A DNA stretch of 64,000 nt from DATFVJ01 sp963851085 (GTDB lineage Bacteria > Actinomycetota > Actinomycetes > Streptosporangiales > Streptosporangiaceae): NCBI GenBank assembly GCA_963851085.1, contig CAWKNX010000013.1, positions 154,036 through 218,035 of the forward strand, in the 5' to 3' direction. A program made the translations under genes and the position numbers. The notes beneath the pieces were generated by a model that was not told where the DNA came from, searched no databases, and saw nothing but the letters and a program-made list of their open reading frames with translations. Shown in pieces: positions 46,390 through 55,567 of the stretch. Numbering within the stretch: position 1 is the first letter of the stretch; every line of letters begins with the position of its first letter.

Positions 46390-46445
46390 GGGTCAGCCTG
46401 AAAGGGTGAGCCTGAAAGGGTCAGCCTGAAAGGGTCAGCCTGAAA
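46390..46445. repeat. Four tandem 14-bp direct repeats between two SARP-type genes
   Basis: GGGTCAGCCTGAAA four times without gaps (46390-46403, 46404-46417 with one change, 46418-46431, 46432-46445). The array overlaps the stop codon of the upstream SARP gene and ends about 48 bp before the next gene's start, where a promoter would lie. SARP proteins are known to bind direct repeats, so this may be their operator. Confidence 0.9.
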
Positions 46446-49410
46446 GGGCTGCGGCCGCGTGGGGGCGGCTGGCGCGGATCGGCGGGTCCCGCCGGGGGCG
46501 GAGTTTGGCGCGGATCTGGTCGCCGTGGGGATGGTCGATCTCGTCGAATAAGCGCAGGGCATGTGTCCATGCCCGGCGGGCGGCGTCGGCGTCGCCCACG
46601 CTCTGGTGGACATCGCCGAGGTGATCGAGCGTAGCGGCTTCGTTGAAACGGTCAGCGAGTTCCCTGCACAGGTCGAGAGACCGCTCGTAGGACGTGAGCG
46701 CTTGCTGGTGGTTGCGGAGCCGGTGGTGGATGTAGCCGAGGCTGTCCCAGGTGGCGGCCTCCCAGTTACGCTCGCCCAATTCCCTGGTGGCGGCCAGCGC
46801 CCGCTCGCAATAGGTGATCGCCTGCTGGTAGTTGCCGAGCAGGGCGTGACTGTAACCGATGTTGTTGAGGACCCACGCCTGCCCAGCCCGGTGGGCTGCC
46901 GCACGATAAAGGTCGAGGGCTCGCAGGGCGTGGCGGAGCGCATCGGCGGGACGCTGCTGCCGCTCTGCCAGGCAGGTGAGGCTGTTGTGAATGGTCGCCT
47001 GGCTGCTGAGGTGGCCGCCGATCGTTTCGAATTGCCGAAGGGCCTGCCGGAAGAGGGGGTAAGCGTCGCGGAGGCGGCCTGACCGGGAGTAGCCCTCGGC
47101 GAGGCCGTGCCGGGCGTGGGCCTCTCCGGCCGTGTCGCCGACGCGGCGGGCGGCCTCCAAGCCGGCGGTCCACGCCATGGCATGGTCGTTCCAGAGTCCG
47201 CGCCGCAGCAGGAAGGTCGACATGGTCCACGCGAGCTGCCAGGTGTGGGCGTCGAACCCGGCTTCGGCTGACAGGTGGACGGCTGCCAGGAGCGCGGCGT
47301 GTTCGGTGGTGAACCAGCACAGCGCGTCCTCGGCTGTGGCAGGGTCGCCAGGGATGACCCCGGGCTCGGGCGGGGCCAGGGCGATCGGATCGAGGTAGGG
47401 CTCCGTCAAGATGGCAGCGCCGTGGGCGGTGTACAGGTAGTGGTCGAGGACACGGCGTACTGCCGCGTCGCGGACCTCGTGACTGTCGTGCGTGTGGGCT
47501 AGTTCGGTGGCGTACGCGCGGAGCAGGTCGTGGAAGGCGTACCGGCCGGGGACGTGTTCGGTGAGCAGGTGCGCGCGGGTCAGTTCGGCCAGCAGGGCGC
47601 GCGCCCGGTCTGGTGGGATCGCGGCCAGGCTGGCCGCGGCGGCGAGGGCGATGTCCGGGCCTGGGTGCAGGCCCAGCAGCCGGAACAGCCGGGCCGCGTC
47701 GGTGCTCAGGGCGCAGTATGACCAGGAGAACACCGCCCTGACGTCGGTGGCAAGGTCACCGCCGCGGAAGGGGTCGAGAGCGCGGGTGGTGTCGCGCAGC
47801 TCGGCAGCGAAAGTGGCAAGAGGGAAGCCGGGGTTGGTGGCGGCGCGGGCGGCGGCGATGGTCAATGCCAGGGGCAGCCGGGCGCAGCCGGCGATGATGT
47901 CGTCGGTCGCACCCGGTTCGCTGGCCACCCGGCCCGCGCCCAGGCGGCGGGTGAGGAGGTCGCGGGCCTCGGCGGCAGTGGGCAGGTCCAGGGTCAGCGG
48001 GTACGCGCCTTCCGCGGCGACCAGGCCGGTGAGGTGGTTGCGGCTGGTCACGATGGCCAGGCACCCGGGCGAGCCGGGCAGCAGCGGGCGGACCTGCCCG
48101 GCGTCTCGTGCGTTGTCCAGCACCACCAGTACCCGCTTGCCCGCGAGCAGGCTGCGGTACAGCCCGACCTGGGCTGGCAGGCCCGCCGGGATCCGCGCCA
48201 CCGGCACCCCGAACGCGTCGAGAAAGCCACGCACCGCCTCGCCCGGCTCCAGCGCCGCCCCGCACCGATCGAAACCGCGCAGGTTGACGTACAGCTGCCC
48301 GTCGGGAAAGTGCGCGGCCACGCGGTGCGCCCAGTGCACGGCCAGGGCGGTCTTGCCGACGCCTGCGGTCCCCGACACCGCGGCAATGACCACCGCGGCG
48401 GGCTCCTCCGGACCGGGCCGGGCCGGACCGGAGGGGACCGGACCGGGCTGGGCCGCCGCGGGCTGGGCCGGACCGGGCTGGGCCGGACCGGGCAGGATCG
48501 CATCCAGGCTGGCCAGCTCGGCGCCGCGCCCGGTGAACGCGGGCACCGCCGGCGGCAGCTGCGCGGGAACCGGCACCGCCGCCGCAGCCAGCACCGCCGC
48601 AGCCCCCGGCGCGGCGGCCGGGGCGGCCCCCGGGGCGGCGGCCGGGGCGGCCCCCGGGGCGGCGGCCGGGGCGGGCGCGTCCAGGGCCGGATCCTGCCGC
48701 AGGATCGCCATCTCCAGATCACGCAACGGCTGGCTGGGATCGATCCCCAGCTCCTCACCCAGCGTCTGGCGCAGCCGGTGAAACACCGCCAGCGCATCAG
48801 CCTGCCGGCCAGCGCGGTACAACGCCACCATCAGCTGCCCATGCAGCTGCTCATCCAGCCGATGATCCGCCACCATCCGCTCCAGACCCGGGACCAGCCG
48901 CACATGCTCCCCCGCCGCCAGCCGCGCCTCGAACAACGCCCGCTGCACCTGCACCCGCAGCAGATCCAGCCGCCCCGCCTGCTCCTCCAGCCACGCCACA
49001 CCCGCCACATCCGCCAGCGGCCGCCCCCGCCACAACGCCAGCGCAGCCTTCAGCTGCGCCACCCCCCGGACCCGATCAGCCGACCGCGCCCCCTGCCGCA
49101 GCAACCGCTCAGCCACCCGCACATCCGTGCCCTCACCACCAAGATCCAGCACATAACCCGGCGGACGCGCCACAATCGCCGCCTTGCTCCCCAGCACACC
49201 ACGCAAATGCGACACATGACTTTGCAGCGTGTTCACCGCCGTCTGCGGCGCCCGCTCCCCCCACACCACATCCACCAGCCGCCCCGTGCTCACCACCTCA
49301 CCACCATGCAACGCCAGCGCCGCCAGCACCGCCTTACGCCGCACCCCACGCACCAGCCGCGGACCGCCATCAGCCACCACATCAACCGGCCCAAGCAGCC
49401 GCACCTGCAT
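46435..49410 (-). CDS. AfsR/SARP-family regulator with NB-ARC and TPR domains
   Basis: 991 residues from ATG 49410 (GGAGG twelve bases upstream); the frame continues upstream only as a shadow. DNA-binding domain MQVRLLGPVDVVADG with LAALALHGGEVVS, BTAD to about 250, then a long Ala/Pro linker made of repeats (PAAAPGA and PGPAQ types, about 258-345), NB-ARC with SGTAGVGKTAL near 350 and VLVVLDNARDAGQ, TSRNHLTGL, and tetratricopeptide repeats in the last 250 residues. The DNA coding the linker is itself repetitive. It is probably the first gene of a two-regulator operon. Confidence 0.92.
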   Translation of the reverse strand: MQVRLLGPVDVVADGGPRLVRGVRRKAVLAALALHGGEVVSTGRLVDVVWGERAPQTAVNTLQSHVSHLRGVLGSKAAIVARPPGYVLDLGGEGTDVRVAERLLRQGARSADRVRGVAQLKAALALWRGRPLADVAGVAWLEEQAGRLDLLRVQVQRALFEARLAAGEHVRLVPGLERMVADHRLDEQLHGQLMVALYRAGRQADALAVFHRLRQTLGEELGIDPSQPLRDLEMAILRQDPALDAPAPAAAPGAAPAAAPGAAPAAAPGAAAVLAAAAVPVPAQLPPAVPAFTGRGAELASLDAILPGPAQPGPAQPAAAQPGPVPSGPARPGPEEPAAVVIAAVSGTAGVGKTALAVHWAHRVAAHFPDGQLYVNLRGFDRCGAALEPGEAVRGFLDAFGVPVARIPAGLPAQVGLYRSLLAGKRVLVVLDNARDAGQVRPLLPGSPGCLAIVTSRNHLTGLVAAEGAYPLTLDLPTAAEARDLLTRRLGAGRVASEPGATDDIIAGCARLPLALTIAAARAATNPGFPLATFAAELRDTTRALDPFRGGDLATDVRAVFSWSYCALSTDAARLFRLLGLHPGPDIALAAAASLAAIPPDRARALLAELTRAHLLTEHVPGRYAFHDLLRAYATELAHTHDSHEVRDAAVRRVLDHYLYTAHGAAILTEPYLDPIALAPPEPGVIPGDPATAEDALCWFTTEHAALLAAVHLSAEAGFDAHTWQLAWTMSTFLLRRGLWNDHAMAWTAGLEAARRVGDTAGEAHARHGLAEGYSRSGRLRDAYPLFRQALRQFETIGGHLSSQATIHNSLTCLAERQQRPADALRHALRALDLYRAAAHRAGQAWVLNNIGYSHALLGNYQQAITYCERALAATRELGERNWEAATWDSLGYIHHRLRNHQQALTSYERSLDLCRELADRFNEAATLDHLGDVHQSVGDADAARRAWTHALRLFDEIDHPHGDQIRAKLRPRRDPPIRASRPHAAAALSG

Positions 49411-49564
49411 GACAACCCCGTTCCTCCGCCACCGAAACCAACCCCCCAAGTCATCCACGTGCCGCAGCCGCCTCCGGTTCAGCCGGCGCTTACATTGAGT
49501 GAACACGACAGGAATCGCCAGGCTGGTGGTGCGAATCCGGCTTCGGATCACGTAGGTTCCTGCT

Positions 49565-49978
49565 GTGCCTGAGGGCGAGATCTCGATTGACGACCCCGCG
49601 CGCCGAGGACGTCCGTGAGCTGCGGCGCCATCGCGCGTTCGCCGATTCGCATAGCCCGCCCGAGCTCCGCCGCAAAGGTCAGCTCCTCGGCGTCGGAGCG
49701 CTGAAGCAGCTTGACGGGCGCCACGCAGAGCTGAAGTCCATGCACACCGCCCAAGCGGCGCGAGGTCGCGGGATCGGCCGGGCAATGGTCGATCATCTCG
49801 TCGGCATCGCACGCGATCGCGGCTTTCGCCGGGTGAGTATCGAGACAGGGTCCATGCCAGCGTTTGCTCCGGCGCGGTCACTCTACGCAAACGCAGGATT
49901 CAGGCCGTGCGGACCGTTCGGCGGCTACCGCCCGAGTCGGAACAGCACATTCATGACGCTGTCACTGAACGGCCCAGA
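49565..49978 (+). pseudogene. Degraded GNAT acetyltransferase
   Basis: The C-terminal half reads as a normal GNAT protein: GVGALKQLDGRHAELKSMHT, ARGRGIGRAMVDH, ETGSMPAFAPARSLYANAGF and FMTLSL. The expected start (GTG 49565, EGEISIDDP) is one frame away from the continuation RAEDVRELRRHRAFADSHSPPE, and about 25 residues normally found between SPPE and the GVGALK strand are missing. The stop after FMTLSL is also lost, so the frame continues through unrelated sequence to 50141. Confidence 0.7.
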
Positions 49979-50519
49979 CTCCGCGGGCCTGACCCGCCCG
50001 TCAGTCAAGCCGCCCAAGGCAGGGCGCGCGGAACCCGCCGTAATCAGTACGGGCCCGTTCGGCGGCGATCTTGTACCTACAGAACCGCCGAGCTGGCGTG
50101 ATCCCACGCAGCTCACGGCTGGCCCTGAGCCAGGGCATTAGATTAGCAGGGTCCCGGTACTTGTCCGCCGCTGCCTCCAATGCGAGATATTGACGCTGGG
50201 TCTTGTTTCGAATGAACAAGCACCGACACCAGGATCCCTACTCAACCGGCGCTTGGCTGCCACTTCCCGAATGCATCGAGTAGTTGCCCTGAAATGGCTT
50301 TCAATCTCTGACGAAGCCGGGTGAAAGCATGGAACATCTGCTGCCCAGGCAGGGCAGGTTCCGGGATCCCGGGGCGCGGATGGTTTATTGTCGGAGGTGG
50401 CGCGGGAGGGCGCCGCCGGGTCCGCGGGCAGGACGGAGTCCACCTCCAGTTTGCTGATGCAGATCGTGACGATCTCCTTCGGCCTGGCACGCGGACCGCC
50501 GGCCGGTGAAGGAGACGTC
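49979..50519. other. No recognisable gene
   Basis: Only short unconvincing frames on both strands. A minus-strand frame at about 50001-50219 (KTQRQYLALEAAADKY) has codon use unlike the genes around it and no family I recognise. GC content drops near 50180-50330, suggesting remnant or transferred sequence. Confidence 0.5.
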
Positions 50520-52103
50520 ATGGCGGTTCTGCCTGATCGGCCCAACCTCGACCAGCTACGTCACCAGGCCAAAGAGCTGCTGAGGGCGGCCCGGGCCGGT
50601 GACGGCGCGGCGGCCGGCCGTATCGGGGCGGTGTCCGGCCGGTTCACGCTGGCCGCCGCTCAGCTCGCTATCGCGCGCGAGTACGGGTTCGCCAGCTGGG
50701 CCCGGCTGAAGGCCGAGGTCGACGCGGCCGCGATCGACCTCGCGGAGAAGGTGGCGGCTTTCTGCGAGGCCAGCATCCGTGACTGGACCGGCCGCGCCGC
50801 CCGGATGCTTGCCGCGACGCCGGAGATCGCCGGATACAATTTCGCCACCGCGGTGCTGCTCGGCGACGCCGCCCGGGTGCGCGAGGAGATCGAGCGTGAC
50901 CCGGCGGCGGCGGCCCGCCCCGATGCCCGGTGGGGCTGGACCCCGCTGCACGCGGCCTGCGCCTCACGGTGGCATCGCCTGGACCCGGCCAGGGCGGACG
51001 GGCTGCTTGCCGTGGCCAGGTTGCTGCTGGACGCCGGGGCCGACCTGCATGCCAGGGCCCGCGGTCGGCAGGGCCGCGCCGAGGGCTGGCCGGCGCTGCG
51101 CTGCGCGGTCGCCGGCGCCGCCAACCCGTCGATTACCCGGCTGCTGCTTGACCGCGGCGCGGTGCCCGACGACCACGATCTGTATCTGGCCTGCTTCGGC
51201 GAGGATGACCACCAATGCTTGCGGCTGCTGCTCGGCCGCGCCACCAACGTGGCCGAGACCACTGCGCTCGCCGCCCCGATCAGCACGGGCGACACGGTGG
51301 GTGTGCGGCTGCTGATCGAGGCGGGCGCCGACCCTGGCCGGCCGTTGCCCGGCGATCTGCTCGGCGGCCAGATTCCCGTGGACCCGCCGATTCCCCCCGT
51401 CGCGGCGGCGCTCGAGGCCGACTGCCCGGCCGAGCTGATCGAGCTGCTGCTTGGCCACGGCGGCGATCCAAGCGCCCCGGGCCAGGACGGGTTCCCGCCG
51501 TACCGGTTGGCGCTGCGGCGTGGCAGGGCCGAAATCGCGGCGCTGCTGGCGCGCCACGGTGCCCGCGCCGATGCTACCGACGTGGATCGCTTCATCTGCG
51601 CCTGCCGGCAGGAAGATCGTGCCGAGGCACAGCGGCTGATGCGGCGCAATCCAGGCCTGACCGGCGAGCTCACCGGCGCGGATCACGCGGCGCTGGTCGA
51701 GGCCGCCGACAAGGGGCGGACCGAGGCGGTGCGGCTGATGCTGGACGCCGGCTTCCCGCTGGGCGCCCGCGGCGATGACGGCGGCACCGCGGTGCACGCC
51801 GCCGCCTACTCCGGCAGTGCGGACACGGTCCGGCTGCTGGTGGACCGCGGCGCCGACATCGAGGCGCGCGACACCACCTGGGACAGCACCCCCCTGGGCT
51901 GGGCCAAGATCGGCAGCGCGCAACGGCCACCGCAAAGCCCCAGCCCGGACTGGATCGCGACCGTGCGGACCCTGATCGAGGCGGGTGCGTCCACGGCGGA
52001 GATCACCCTCTCCCCCGACGACCTCACACCACCCGTCGACGAGATCACCGAACTGCTCCGCAGCTACGGCGTCGGCGGCGAGCACCCGCAAAGCGGCCGG
52101 TGA
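50520..52103 (+). CDS. Ankyrin-repeat protein
   Basis: 527 residues from ATG 50520 with GAAGGAG seven bases upstream; the frame runs 44 codons further upstream without a start site. The N-terminal 80 residues (DRPNLDQLRHQAKELLRAAR, REYGFASWARLKAEVD) form a helical domain common before ankyrin repeats in actinobacteria. Ankyrin-like units follow: GWTPLHAACASR, LLLDAGADLHAR, LLIEAGADPGR, GTAVHAAAYSGSADTVRLLVDRGADIEARD. No signal peptide or catalytic motif, so a cytoplasmic protein-binding role. Confidence 0.85.
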   Translation: MAVLPDRPNLDQLRHQAKELLRAARAGDGAAAGRIGAVSGRFTLAAAQLAIAREYGFASWARLKAEVDAAAIDLAEKVAAFCEASIRDWTGRAARMLAATPEIAGYNFATAVLLGDAARVREEIERDPAAAARPDARWGWTPLHAACASRWHRLDPARADGLLAVARLLLDAGADLHARARGRQGRAEGWPALRCAVAGAANPSITRLLLDRGAVPDDHDLYLACFGEDDHQCLRLLLGRATNVAETTALAAPISTGDTVGVRLLIEAGADPGRPLPGDLLGGQIPVDPPIPPVAAALEADCPAELIELLLGHGGDPSAPGQDGFPPYRLALRRGRAEIAALLARHGARADATDVDRFICACRQEDRAEAQRLMRRNPGLTGELTGADHAALVEAADKGRTEAVRLMLDAGFPLGARGDDGGTAVHAAAYSGSADTVRLLVDRGADIEARDTTWDSTPLGWAKIGSAQRPPQSPSPDWIATVRTLIEAGASTAEITLSPDDLTPPVDEITELLRSYGVGGEHPQSGR

Positions 52104-52352
52104 TCGCCGCCGGCCGGATCAGCGCGATGACAGCCCGCGCTCGCGCGGCCCACCTGCCGGGAGGAAGCGCCCGGGACCGGTGATCAGGAAGCCGCCCGCC
52201 CGTACACGATGCTGATAAATCAGCGGAGACAGTGACCTTCGTGCGCGGGCCAGTAATGTGCACAAGGAAGTGCATGCGAACTGGCGTGGAGGGGACTTGT
52301 TAAAACCCCTATCGCCCCAGTTCAAAGGTAATCTTCCTAAATGATCGAATTT

Positions 52353-52382
52353 GCCGGCCCGGGCTGGAAAGCCCGGGCCGGC
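52353..52382. promoter_or_regulatory. Perfect 12-bp hairpin just upstream of a regulator gene
   Basis: GCCGGCCCGGGC-TGGAAA-GCCCGGGCCGGC. It ends eight bases before the GAGGGAG ribosome binding site of the gene at 52406, too close to be an ordinary terminator for an upstream gene, and may limit translation or end read-through from the ankyrin gene. Confidence 0.65.
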
Positions 52383-52405
52383 AGTACCTGAGGGAGTGAC
52401 GGCCG

Positions 52406-52918
52406 GTGACGTCGAAGCCAGCGAACGGGGCCGACGAGGACGAGCTCGCGTGGGTGGAGCGGGTCGCGGTGTGCGTCGCTGGCCATTGGGGGGTCACACT
52501 GATCACCGGGCGGGTCCTGGGCTGGCTGATGATCTGCGACCCGCCACAGCAATCCGCCAGGCAGATAGCCGGCGCCATCGGGTCCAGCCGAACGTCGCTC
52601 ACCACCAGCCTGCGGTTTCTCACGGCGGCCGGATTGGTGCAGCGGGAACAGCAGCCGGGTGAGCGGGTGGTCCGGTACCGGACCGACAACGACGCGTGGA
52701 TGACGGTGCTGCGCCGGCGCCTTGCTGCGCTGGTTTCGTTCCGTGACGTCGCCCAGGACGGGATTCAACTGGTCGGGCCCGCCGATCCACGCTCCGAGCG
52801 GATGCGGGCCGCTCGCGACATTTTCGACTGGCTGGACGCGGTGGTCACCGACGCCGTGCACCTGCAACCAGCAGCGGGCCGCGCCGCGGCCGCCACGGAC
52901 GGTCCATTGACAGGCTGA
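52406..52918 (+). CDS. Winged-helix transcriptional regulator (GbsR/MarR-like)
   Basis: 170 residues; GTG start with GGGAG eleven bases upstream. The central region ARQIAGAIGSSRTSLTTSLRFLTAAGLVQRE is a winged helix-turn-helix, with the wing in GERVVRYRTDND. The preceding helix WGVTLITGRVLGWLMIC is the one typical of GbsR/PadR-like members. The C-terminal helices RMRAARDIFDWLDAVVTD would form the dimer. The target is probably itself or the gene after it, now decayed. Confidence 0.78.
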   Translation: MTSKPANGADEDELAWVERVAVCVAGHWGVTLITGRVLGWLMICDPPQQSARQIAGAIGSSRTSLTTSLRFLTAAGLVQREQQPGERVVRYRTDNDAWMTVLRRRLAALVSFRDVAQDGIQLVGPADPRSERMRAARDIFDWLDAVVTDAVHLQPAAGRAAAATDGPLTG

Positions 52919-53062
52919 ACATGCGCACGTCCGACTCGATTGGTCTTAGGATGCCGAACGGCTGCGCGCGCAGGCGCCACCTTCGCCGCAGCCACACCAG
53001 GCTTGTGCCATGCTGGCTGACGGCCGAACGCCTACGTCTTGGCAGGCGCAGCGGCGACCTGA

Positions 53063-53317
53063 ATGCTGTCTGCCTTGCCTTTCCCCGGTAGCACGGCTCT
53101 GGCCACCGGCCGGGCGGGGGACGTGTTCCTGTGCCACCCGTTCCTCGTCCACGCCGCCTCCTGGCCGCACCGGGGCCGCTTGCCGCGGATGATCGCCCAG
53201 CCGGCCGTCGCACTGCACGGGCAATACCCGCTGCAAGCGCCACCAGGCACGCCGCCATCCCCGGTCGAGCAAGCCATCCTGGCCAGCCCCACACCAGCCC
53301 GCACAGCCAGCGCCTGA
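53063..53317 (+). pseudogene. 3' remnant of a phytanoyl-CoA dioxygenase-family gene
   Basis: The frame contains TGRAGDVFLCHPFLVHAAS and PRMIAQPAV, the C-terminal metal-binding histidine and 2-oxoglutarate arginine region of phytanoyl-CoA dioxygenases. The first two thirds of the protein, with the HxD motif, are absent upstream, where the sequence encodes nothing matching. It is 145 bp after the winged-helix regulator, which may once have controlled it. Confidence 0.65.
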
Positions 53318-53495
53318 ACGACCCTCCGCATCAGCCAGCAGCGGGTACACCCGGGTCTCCCAATCCGGGGACCGGCCGGGCGGCGGCAGTTATCCCGGTA
53401 TGCCGGATGTGGGGGCCTGGCCTGGGGTGGTGCGCTCGCCTGCGAGAATCGCGACACGCGGCGCGGTGGCGGCCTGGCAGCGAGGAGCACGGTTG

Positions 53496-55274
53496 GTGAT
53501 CGGGGATCAGCGGTCCGGCAGCTTGCTGTCGGTGAACATCGGCATGCCGCAGGATCTGGTCTGGCACGGCAGGACCGTGCACACCGCGGTCTGGAAGAGG
53601 CCGGTCGCCGGGCCGCGTCTGGTGCGGCGGCTCAACATCGACGGTGACGGTCAGGGGGATCTGGCCGGGCACGGCGGAGAGCACCGCGCGGTGTTCGTGT
53701 ACCAGATCGAGTCCTACCGGTACTGGCAGGACCAGTTGGGCCGCGACGACTTCGAGTACGGGCAGTTCGGGGAGAACTTCACGGTGCAGGGCCTGGCCGA
53801 CGACCAGGTGTGCATCGGCGACCGGTACCGGATAGGCGACGCGGTGTTCGAGGTGACCCAGCCGCGGGTCACCTGCTACCGGGTGGGCATCAGGATGGAC
53901 GAGCCACGGATGCCCGCCCTGCTGGTCTCCCATCACCGGCCCGGGTTCTATCTGCGGGTGCTGGCCGAGGGCGTCGTGCAGGCCGGTGACGACATCGTGA
54001 AGGTGGCCTCCGGGCCCGGGGCCATGACGGTCGCGGAGATCGACGCGCTGCTGTACCTGCCCGGGCATCCCCGCCAGCAGGTGCAGCGCGCACTGGGGAT
54101 CCCGGCGCTGCCGGCCGGCTGGAGAACCTCGTTCCAGGCGATGCTCAGCCAGCCAGAGGTGCCCGCCGCAAAGGCCGGCAACGCTGGCCTGGCGGCGGCG
54201 AGCCCGCCACCGGCCTGGCCGGGATTCCGGCCGCTCGCGGTGAGCGCGATCGAGCGGGAGAGCGACTCGGTGGTATCGGTCCACCTGGCCGACCCGGAGG
54301 GGGCGGCCGTGCCGCCCGCTCTGCCGGGACAGTTCCTGACCCTGCGGCTGCGCCCCGATCCTGGCGGGGAACCGCTGGTGCGCAGCTATTCGCTGTCGGG
54401 CGCCCCGGGCGCCGGCTCCTACCGCATCAGCGTCAAGCGCGAGCCGCAGGGCGTCGGCAGCCGGTTCGTGCACACCCGTGTGCGGGCCGGCGACCGGCTG
54501 GAGGTCGCCGCGCCGCGGGGTACCTTCACCCTGCGGCCGGGGGCGGCGCCGGTCCTGCTGATCAGCGCGGGGGTCGGTGCGACCCCAGTGCTCGCCATGC
54601 TGCATGCCCTGGCCGCCGCCGGGTCCGGCCGCGACATCTGGTGGCTGCACGGCGCCCGCAGCCGGGCCGAGGAGCCGTTCGCCGCCGAGTCCCGCTCCCT
54701 GCTTGAGGCGCTGGCACACGGGCACCGGTACATCTGCTACAGCCGCCCGGGACCAGATGATGCCGAAGGCCGCGACTACCAGACGGCGGGGCGCCTGTCG
54801 GCGCCGGTCCTGTCCACCCTGGACCTGCCGCGCGACGCCGACGCCTACATCTGCGGCCCGGCGGCGTTCATGGCGGACGTGTCCGCGGCCCTGACCGGGA
54901 TGGGCCTGGATCGCGGCCGTACCCGCACCGAGATCTTCGGCGCCGCACCCGCGCAGACGCCGGGCATCGCACCCGCACCGGCGCGGCCGCCGCACCCGCC
55001 AGCAGGTGAGCGGGCTGACGGCCCGCGTGTCGCGTTCGCCCGAAGCGGCCTGGCGGTCCGCTGGGATCGCGGCTACGCCAGCTTGCTCGAGCTGGCAGAA
55101 GCCTGTGACGTGCCGGTGCGCTGGTCATGCCGCACCGGCGTATGCCACACCTGTGAGACGGGCCTGTTGTCCGGATCGGTCGGCTATACCCCTGATCCGG
55201 TCGATGACCCCGCCGACGGCAGCGCGCTGATCTGCTGTTCGCAGCCGCGCGGCGACCTGGTGCTCGACCTGTGA
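53496..55274 (+). CDS. MOSC-ferredoxin reductase fusion oxidoreductase
   Basis: 592 residues from GTG 53496 (GAGGAG eight bases upstream); the frame extends 32 codons further without a site. N-terminal MOSC/YiiM-like domain (about 1-210: LLSVNIGMPQDLVWHG, HGGEHRAVFVYQ, YGQFGENFTVQGL, VTQPRVTCYRVGIRM with the MOSC cysteine), then an FAD-binding domain (GQFLTLRL, RSYSLSGAPG), an NAD-binding domain (LISAGVGATPVLAML, YICGPAAFM) and a C-terminal plant-type 2Fe-2S domain CRTGVCHTCETG...CC. Such fusions resemble molybdenum-linked N-hydroxylated-compound reductases. Electron flow would run NAD(P)H to FAD to 2Fe-2S. Confidence 0.9.
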   Translation: MIGDQRSGSLLSVNIGMPQDLVWHGRTVHTAVWKRPVAGPRLVRRLNIDGDGQGDLAGHGGEHRAVFVYQIESYRYWQDQLGRDDFEYGQFGENFTVQGLADDQVCIGDRYRIGDAVFEVTQPRVTCYRVGIRMDEPRMPALLVSHHRPGFYLRVLAEGVVQAGDDIVKVASGPGAMTVAEIDALLYLPGHPRQQVQRALGIPALPAGWRTSFQAMLSQPEVPAAKAGNAGLAAASPPPAWPGFRPLAVSAIERESDSVVSVHLADPEGAAVPPALPGQFLTLRLRPDPGGEPLVRSYSLSGAPGAGSYRISVKREPQGVGSRFVHTRVRAGDRLEVAAPRGTFTLRPGAAPVLLISAGVGATPVLAMLHALAAAGSGRDIWWLHGARSRAEEPFAAESRSLLEALAHGHRYICYSRPGPDDAEGRDYQTAGRLSAPVLSTLDLPRDADAYICGPAAFMADVSAALTGMGLDRGRTRTEIFGAAPAQTPGIAPAPARPPHPPAGERADGPRVAFARSGLAVRWDRGYASLLELAEACDVPVRWSCRTGVCHTCETGLLSGSVGYTPDPVDDPADGSALICCSQPRGDLVLDL

Positions 55275-55514
55275 CGGCCCCTCCAGCCAGCGTCCGCGAC
55301 AGCGCGCCAGAGCCGGATCGGAGCACGTCAAGCGCACCTCGGTGACCCGCTCAGCGGTCGACAGGCGACGAGTGGATCTGGGGCCATATTTCGCGATGAC
55401 ATCGGTCCCACTGGGCGCCGGGCCCGGCATGCCGCGCCGGATGCGCGATCCGGTGCCCAACGGGCCATGGATCATGATCCGGGCGATGGCTGCGGCCCGG
55501 GCAGCGCCGGGCTT

Positions 55515-55567
55515 CATGATCGCGGTAACTTCTCGGCGGTATGTGCGAAAAAGTTACCGCGATCATG
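55515..55567. repeat. 53-bp palindromic element, copy 2
   Basis: Same 15-bp arms and total length as the copy at 38453-38505; the 23-base centre differs. It lies exactly where the recognisable transposase sequence on the minus strand stops, so it may have inserted there or marks a deletion end. Confidence 0.9.

Noticed and set aside
49500..49570. Sequence resembling a tRNA T-arm (GTGCGAATCCGGC)
   Set aside because: No matching acceptor stem, anticodon stem or D-arm was found around it.
55125..55517. Minus-strand frame of 130 residues at the end of the MOSC gene
   Set aside because: It overlaps the conserved 2Fe-2S coding region and has no recognised domain.
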